Shown here: piece by piece, positions 7,638-10,848 of the stretch | Numbering within the stretch: position 1 is the first letter of the stretch | Layout: the number at the start of each line of letters is the position of its first letter | Origin: Gammaproteobacteria bacterium | GTDB lineage: Bacteria; Pseudomonadota; Gammaproteobacteria; SZUA-229 | Assembly: GCA_016191795.1 (NCBI GenBank) | Contig: JACPVK010000331.1 | Location: 1-10,848, forward strand | DNA length: 10,848 nt | Reading direction: 5' to 3' | Position numbers and translations under genes: made by a program | Notes under the pieces: model-generated | Database searches by the model: none | What the model was told of the DNA's origin: nothing | The model's input: the letters and a program-made list of their open reading frames with translations, nothing else

Positions 7638-7870
7638 AAGTATGCAAGAAATAAATCAAGACTTATTTTACCAGCTTGCACGATATGAGTGCCTAATAAT
7701 TTACTGTCTTATTAGCCGGTATGCAGGGGGCGGGTATTCGCGCCGTCGTTGTGGCGGTAGAGCGATATACACCGTCTGTTTGTATCCAGGCTGGTCAATG
7801 CAGTTCACCGGGGATTTTACGCTTGTGGCAAGCGGGGTAATATAGGGTGATTATCCGTGGGGTAGTTACG
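7638..7870. other. Divergent intergenic region between cmoA and the oxygenase gene
   Basis: These 233 bp separate divergently transcribed genes and must hold promoters for both directions. I see no RNA gene and no convincing coding region. On the minus strand a TAAAAT about 30 nt before cmoA is a possible -10, but no good -35 lies at the right distance. Toward the oxygenase gene, TATAGG near 7841 is the only -10-like match, also without a clear -35. A 7-bp inverted repeat lies at 7693-7715 and is listed separately. Confidence 0.5.
7693..7715. repeat. Inverted repeat CTAATAA-N9-TTATTAG, possible operator
   Basis: Perfect 7-bp arms, CTAATAA (7693-7699) and TTATTAG (7709-7715), are separated by 9 bp, giving a 16-bp centre-to-centre spacing. 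It lies about 56 bp upstream of the cmoA start, where a regulator of the divergent genes could bind. The arms are AT-rich, so chance occurrence is possible and no regulator is identified. Confidence 0.35.
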
Positions 7871-8401
7871 ATGTTATACCAGTGTCCTGCTTATTATTGC
7901 CTGACAATACCAGATGCTGCCGCCTTGAATGAGGCCTTGTTACAAGGTTACTTGCGCTATGTGGAAGACGTTTCCACGCGTCGTTCGCACGAGTATGAAG
8001 GGCGGTATGAGAATGTTTATATTGGGAAAGACAAGATTCCCCGGATCGAACAGGTTTTGACTCATGCGATTGAGGCGGCGGCTGATATTTTAAATCTGGA
8101 AAGTAAAAATCTGCGGGCAGGCCTTTGGTTTAATGCCATGCCGCCAGGCAGCCGAACCCTGAAACATGCACACGATGACGATGATGAGTTGCTGTCAGCC
8201 GTATACTATGTCAGTGTTCCCGCAGATTCGGGGCATTTAATATTGCATAACCGTAATTTTAGTACCCATGTGACGCCAGCTCCCGGGATGTTTGTGTTTT
8301 TTCCGCCTGATGTACCGCATGAGGTAACTGAAAACCGCAGTGATAAAGTGCGTATGTCGTTAGGTATAAATATTGGTCCAGCCTGCCGAGTGGCTGACTA
8401 A
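7871..8401 (+). CDS. Putative 2-oxoglutarate/Fe(II)-dependent oxygenase
   Basis: The 176-residue protein resembles the small putative 2OG-Fe(II) oxygenases of the PF13759 type. In its C-terminal half GLWFNAMPPG is followed by LKHAHDDDDELLSAVYYVSV, where H99/H101 and D102/D103 supply an HxH or HxD metal motif. A barrel strand then carries GHLILHN, then PGMFVFFPPDVPHEV with the distal metal histidine H150, and VRMSLGINI with R161 placed to bind the 2-oxoglutarate carboxylate. The N-terminal half has RRSHEYEGRYENVYI and a helical segment. There is no signal peptide. The substrate is unknown; family members are annotated by fold only. Start choice: ATG at 7871 has GGGG about 8 nt upstream. An in-frame GTG at 7847 would add eight residues. 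The next gene starts 13 bp downstream, so the two form a small operon. Confidence 0.8.
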   Translation: MLYQCPAYYCLTIPDAAALNEALLQGYLRYVEDVSTRRSHEYEGRYENVYIGKDKIPRIEQVLTHAIEAAADILNLESKNLRAGLWFNAMPPGSRTLKHAHDDDDELLSAVYYVSVPADSGHLILHNRNFSTHVTPAPGMFVFFPPDVPHEVTENRSDKVRMSLGINIGPACRVAD

Positions 8402-8414
8402 CAAGGAATTCATT

Positions 8415-9005
8415 GTGAAAAGATCGTTGATTATATTTCTTATGCTTTTTACTTTCTTCCTGGCCATACTTGCCTATGGTTATAGCCTGCCTGTTGAGCA
8501 TGAAATCACCATGCGGCGTCATTATGCAAAACCAGTAGCTGAAGTCTGGCAAATTATTGTGGACTATAAAAATTACTCACAGTGGCGTCAAAATGTTTAT
8601 GAGGTTAATGAGATACCTGCGGAAGGCAAGTTTGATGCATGGAAAGAAGTTGATGCGAATGGGCATAGCATCGCATTCGAGATTGTTAGTCTGGAGACAA
8701 ACAGGATAATGATAATCGAAATTAAAGATGCGACACTGCCTTATGATGGTCAATGGACTTTTGAATTAATACCGGATGCAACGGGTACAATAGTCAAAAT
8801 CACAGAACATGGAAAAATCGATAATTTAATTCTCAGAGTGATAGCCCACTTTGTAAGTGGTTATACAAAGAATATGGACGCATGGTTTAACTCGTTAGAT
8901 AACAAGTTTGCTTTGGAGGCGAGAATTGCCGGATCGAAAAAGCTAAATACCGCACCAGAAATGGTTGCACCCGAAGACCCCGTGATTTTGGCGCCAGAAC
9001 AATAA
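8415..9005 (+). CDS. Membrane-anchored SRPBCC (START-like) domain protein
   Basis: I start this gene at the GTG at 8415, because AAGGA lies about 7 nt before it and the start lies just after the oxygenase stop; an ATG at 8373 in the same frame would overlap the oxygenase gene by 29 nt and lacks such a site. The 196-residue product begins with a basic residue pair and a hydrophobic segment (about 4-22, SLIIFLMLFTFFLAILAYGY), a membrane anchor or uncleaved signal. An SRPBCC-like domain follows: EITMRRHYAKPVAEVWQIIVDYKNYSQWR is the classic N-terminal strand-helix of the fold, and GQWTFELIPDATGTIVKITEHGKIDN forms later strands. The C-terminal tail is Pro/Ala/Glu-rich (NTAPEMVAPEDPVILAPEQ) and probably unstructured. 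SRPBCC domains bind hydrophobic ligands; here the domain would lie outside the inner membrane. The ligand and function are unknown. Confidence 0.82.
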   Translation: MKRSLIIFLMLFTFFLAILAYGYSLPVEHEITMRRHYAKPVAEVWQIIVDYKNYSQWRQNVYEVNEIPAEGKFDAWKEVDANGHSIAFEIVSLETNRIMIIEIKDATLPYDGQWTFELIPDATGTIVKITEHGKIDNLILRVIAHFVSGYTKNMDAWFNSLDNKFALEARIAGSKKLNTAPEMVAPEDPVILAPEQ

Positions 9006-9034
9006 AAAAATAATAAAGATTCCGGCGCTGTATT

Positions 9035-10489
9035 TTATTCCAAACGCATGATTTTCATGACTGGCTCGTTCAGTGTCGGGTCATCATTAAATCCGGAAAC
9101 CAGCAGCACAGTATTACCTGTTCTATTTAATTGACAACGTTGAGAAATGTCCTGACACAGTTGTTTCCAGTCATGTGATTGATGCTCTGCGATCAGAAAT
9201 GGTAAAACACCCCAGTGCAGCGAGAGTCGGCGACAAATAATGACATCACTACAGACTCCCAGCAAAGGTGCCATGGGTCTGTCCGCAGCCAGTATGATAG
9301 CCGTTGCGCCACTACGAGTTGGTACTACAATTCCCTGCAGTTTTAGTTCGCGTGCCAGTGCAGTCACAGCATGCGATACCGCCTTGCGCTCGCTTGATTT
9401 TGTATTCGCGGCAGACCAGTAAGGCTCTATAAACTTGCCGCTAGTCCATTGCCAGTTTTCAATTTCGCGTAACACGCTATCCATTACCTCAACCGCTTTT
9501 AATGGGTATTTACCGCTTGCGGTTTCAGCTGAAAGCATAACGGCATCTGCACTTGCGAAAGCAGCGCTGGCTACATCGCCGACTTCAGCCCGGGTAGGCC
9601 GAGAATTGGTGATCATTGATTCAAGCATCTGCGTGGCAACTATTACCGGGCGAGACATCAATCGTGCGCGATTTATAAGATCACGCTGGATTAAAGGGAC
9701 TTGTTGTGCCGGTAACTCAATCCCCAGATCACCACGCGCTATCATAATGCCATAAGCAGTTTGCAGAATGGCATCGATATTGTCTATGGCTTCCGGTTTT
9801 TCGATTTTCGCTATGACGGGTATTGTTGCCCCGGATTTTTTTAAGAAACTTTGCAGGCTTTTTACATCTTTCTGGTTGCGTACAAAAGACAGGGCAATAA
9901 AATCCGCCCCAAGTTCTATGGCAAGTTTTGCGTCCAGTTTGTCTTTGGCTGTAAAACTGGAAGTTGTAACTTGCGTGTCTGGTAAATTCATGCCTTTGTT
10001 GTCTGATAAGACGCCGCCGTAAATGACACGGCATGAAATATCCCTGTCATGAACAGAGAGAGCCAGTAATTCCATTTTCCCGTCATCCAGTAAAATACGA
10101 TGGCCGGGTTGAATGTCTTTATACAAATTAAGATACTGGGATGGGATGACACCGGGTTGGCCGATAATAGACTGGCAACTGACGGTGACGGTTTCTTTCT
10201 CGGTGAGCGTAATTTCTCCGTTTGCGAACTTTCCAGCCCGAATTTTAGGCCCGCATAAATCCATTAATATGGCTACATGTTTTCCAGATTTCCCGGAAAT
10301 GGATCTTACGCGCTGAAAATTTGATCGATGTAAATCATGGGTGCCATGTGACATGTTAAAACGAAATACATCAACACCGGCATCAATCAGCTTGTTGATC
10401 ATTACCTCGTCACAGGATGCAGGGCCCAGGGTAGCTATAATTTTTGTGCGTCGCCAGTGCGTAGTTATATTCTGCTGTTTTGATTTCAT
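9035..10489 (-). CDS. pyk: Pyruvate kinase, PykA type
   Basis: Pyruvate kinase converts phosphoenolpyruvate and ADP to pyruvate and ATP, the last step of glycolysis. The 484-residue protein has the complete family layout. The A domain carries RRTKIIATLGPAS (13-25) and FRFNMSHG (R43, N45, S47). A B-domain lid follows over about 83-180. The active-site signature IPVIAKIEKPEAI has K228 and metal ligand E230, IARGDLGIELP has metal ligand D254, and ATQMLESMI follows. The C domain contains the phosphate-type loop VVPTRSGATA (388-397). The MDLCGPKIRAG stretch (76-86) has Leu and Lys at the positions equivalent to rabbit Thr113 and Glu117, the pattern linked to K+-independent enzymes and found in E. 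coli PykA. The start fits PykA length; the upstream AGG is 13 nt away, a weak ribosome site. It is convergent with the SRPBCC gene, 29 bp apart, with no clear terminator between. Confidence 0.96.
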   Translation of the reverse strand: MKSKQQNITTHWRRTKIIATLGPASCDEVMINKLIDAGVDVFRFNMSHGTHDLHRSNFQRVRSISGKSGKHVAILMDLCGPKIRAGKFANGEITLTEKETVTVSCQSIIGQPGVIPSQYLNLYKDIQPGHRILLDDGKMELLALSVHDRDISCRVIYGGVLSDNKGMNLPDTQVTTSSFTAKDKLDAKLAIELGADFIALSFVRNQKDVKSLQSFLKKSGATIPVIAKIEKPEAIDNIDAILQTAYGIMIARGDLGIELPAQQVPLIQRDLINRARLMSRPVIVATQMLESMITNSRPTRAEVGDVASAAFASADAVMLSAETASGKYPLKAVEVMDSVLREIENWQWTSGKFIEPYWSAANTKSSERKAVSHAVTALARELKLQGIVVPTRSGATAIILAADRPMAPLLGVCSDVIICRRLSLHWGVLPFLIAEHQSHDWKQLCQDISQRCQLNRTGNTVLLVSGFNDDPTLNEPVMKIMRLE

Positions 10490-10549
10490 ATTCAGTTTGC
10501 TACCTGTTGTTGATCCCGGATGACATTCCCGAGGATACGGCTAAGTCCA

Positions 10550-10578
10550 TATATAGAGAAGAATTTTTAAAAAATCAG
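10550..10578 (-). promoter_or_regulatory. Possible pyk promoter
   Basis: On the minus strand CTGATT (10578-10573) and TATATA (10555-10550) are spaced by 17 bp of AT-rich sequence, giving a 3/6 and a 4/6 match to sigma70 boxes. The predicted start would leave a leader of about 55 nt before the pyk ATG. The spacing is ideal but the matches are modest, so this is tentative. Confidence 0.35.
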
Positions 10579-10611
10579 GCTTATGACGATATCTAGTGTC
10601 GTATATCTGTA

Positions 10612-10646
10612 TCGCTGCGCTTAAGCCATTAATAACGCCGCAGCGA
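10612..10646. repeat. 8-bp inverted repeat with 19-nt loop
   Basis: Perfect arms TCGCTGCG (10612-10619) and CGCAGCGA (10639-10646) enclose a 19-nt loop that contains the palindrome core TTAA. There is no U tract on either side, so it is not an intrinsic terminator. Its role is unknown; it may be a regulator site or part of an RNA structure in the pyk upstream region. Confidence 0.45.
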
Positions 10647-10787
10647 CCCTGTTTATGATACACATCCTGAACCCGGTATGGGTCAGACAGTAGCCCTGGA
10701 CAGGAATGCGCCGATTTGGTCCTGCTCTATATGGATCAGGGGAATCTGCCATAGCCTGATGATTAGCCGCTTCGCCGGTCATTTTTG

Positions 10788-10847
10788 TCACCTGTACGAG
10801 GCAATTGTTCCGAATAAGGCAATGAGCAGGACTGTGAGTAAATACAC
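10788..10847 (-). CDS. Possible C-terminus of a membrane protein, cut by the window edge
   Basis: On the minus strand one frame enters from the window edge and ends at a TGA at 10790-10788. Its 19 codons read VYLLTVLLIALFGTIASYR, which looks like a final transmembrane helix with a short basic tail. This would be a gene upstream of pyk on the same strand. So short a stretch can arise by chance, and a competing plus-strand ATG at 10822 (MSRTVSKYT, open to the edge) also exists. Treat it as a hint only. Confidence 0.25.
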   Translation of the reverse strand: MYLLTVLLIALFGTIASYR

Positions 10848-10848
10848 G

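Larger units (their letters stand above)
10490..10787. other. Non-coding stretch upstream of pyk, rich in inverted repeats
   Basis: About 300 bp without a recognisable gene, tRNA or mobile element. It should contain the pyk promoter. Several short inverted repeats lie in it: TCGCTGCG/CGCAGCGA (10612-10646), CTGAACCC/GGGTCAG with one bulge (10667-10686), CAGGA/TCCTG (10701-10724) and ATCAGG/CCTGAT (10735-10760). A minus-strand frame is open from the window edge to about 10621, but its composition does not look coding. The region could hold regulatory structures or a small RNA, but no family is recognisable. Confidence 0.45.

Noticed and set aside
7618..7845. Plus-strand open frame of 75 codons in the cmoA upstream region
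   Set aside because: It starts inside antisense cmoA, has Cys/Tyr/Arg-rich composition typical of non-coding sequence and lacks a ribosome site.
8373..8414. Upstream ATG start for the SRPBCC protein
   Set aside because: It would overlap the oxygenase gene by 29 nt and lacks a ribosome site, whereas the GTG at 8415 has AAGGA at good spacing and leads straight into the membrane segment.
8259..8552. Minus-strand open frame across the oxygenase/SRPBCC junction
   Set aside because: It is antisense to two better-supported plus-strand genes and shows no recognisable motif.
8985..9034. Possible terminator between the SRPBCC gene and pyk (GGCGCC pairing with GGCGCT across an AT-rich loop)
   Set aside because: The stem is only 6 bp with a G-U pair and a loop of about 30 nt, so it is not convincing as an intrinsic terminator.
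9729..10034. Minus-strand open frame of 101 codons inside pyk
   Set aside because: It is an out-of-frame reading of the pyruvate kinase gene, with unnatural composition (many Arg, Cys and His), and pyk itself is intact across the region.
10621..10848. Open minus-strand frame of about 75 codons running in from the window edge
   Set aside because: No motif and an unstructured Arg/Pro-rich composition; it overlaps the more gene-like hydrophobic frame ending at 10788, and both cannot be real.

Overview
The window reads as ordinary chromosome from a gammaproteobacterium with moderate GC content. The evidence is the CmoA/CmoB pair, whose SAM-binding residues align with the E. coli proteins, the rph-rdgB pair, a YciA-type thioesterase, an E. 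coli PykA-type pyruvate kinase and compact ATGA-coupled operons. The order or genus cannot be assigned from sequence alone. I see no rRNA, tRNA, CRISPR array, insertion sequence or integrase.

Layout. (1) Positions 2-1616, plus strand: the 3' part of rph (RNase PH), rdgB (ITP/XTP pyrophosphatase) and an uncharacterised small HExxH protein form a tight operon. It ends at a strong hairpin terminator (about 1632-1660) that also serves the convergent fadL gene. (2) Positions 1673-7637, minus strand: six genes run in transcription order cmoA, cmoB, a membrane-anchored ScsD/TlpA-like thioredoxin, a long-chain acyl-CoA synthetase, a YciA-like acyl-CoA thioesterase and a FadL-type outer-membrane fatty acid channel. 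Two junctions are 4-nt ATGA overlaps and one gap is only 5 bp. (3) Positions 7638-7870: a divergent intergenic region with a 7+7 bp inverted repeat. (4) Positions 7871-9005, plus strand: a 2-oxoglutarate/Fe(II) oxygenase-like protein followed 13 bp later by a membrane-anchored SRPBCC (START-like) protein. (5) Positions 9035-10489, minus strand: pyruvate kinase. (6) Positions 10490-10848: about 300 bp without a recognisable gene, rich in small inverted repeats, then possibly the hydrophobic C-terminus of another minus-strand gene at the edge.

How they work together. rph and rdgB pair RNA 3'-end trimming with nucleotide-pool cleaning. cmoA and cmoB carry out consecutive steps of cmo5U34 wobble modification in tRNA. 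The distal genes of the same strand form a fatty-acid module: entry through the outer membrane (FadL), activation to acyl-CoA (the synthetase) and hydrolysis of acyl-CoA (the thioesterase). Pyruvate kinase is a separate central-metabolism gene.

No spectacular new system is visible. The items most worth a second look are the orphan HExxH protein after rdgB, the oxygenase/SRPBCC pair, the translationally coupled synthetase/thioesterase, a degenerate stretch in the synthetase, and the hairpin-rich non-coding region upstream of pyk.
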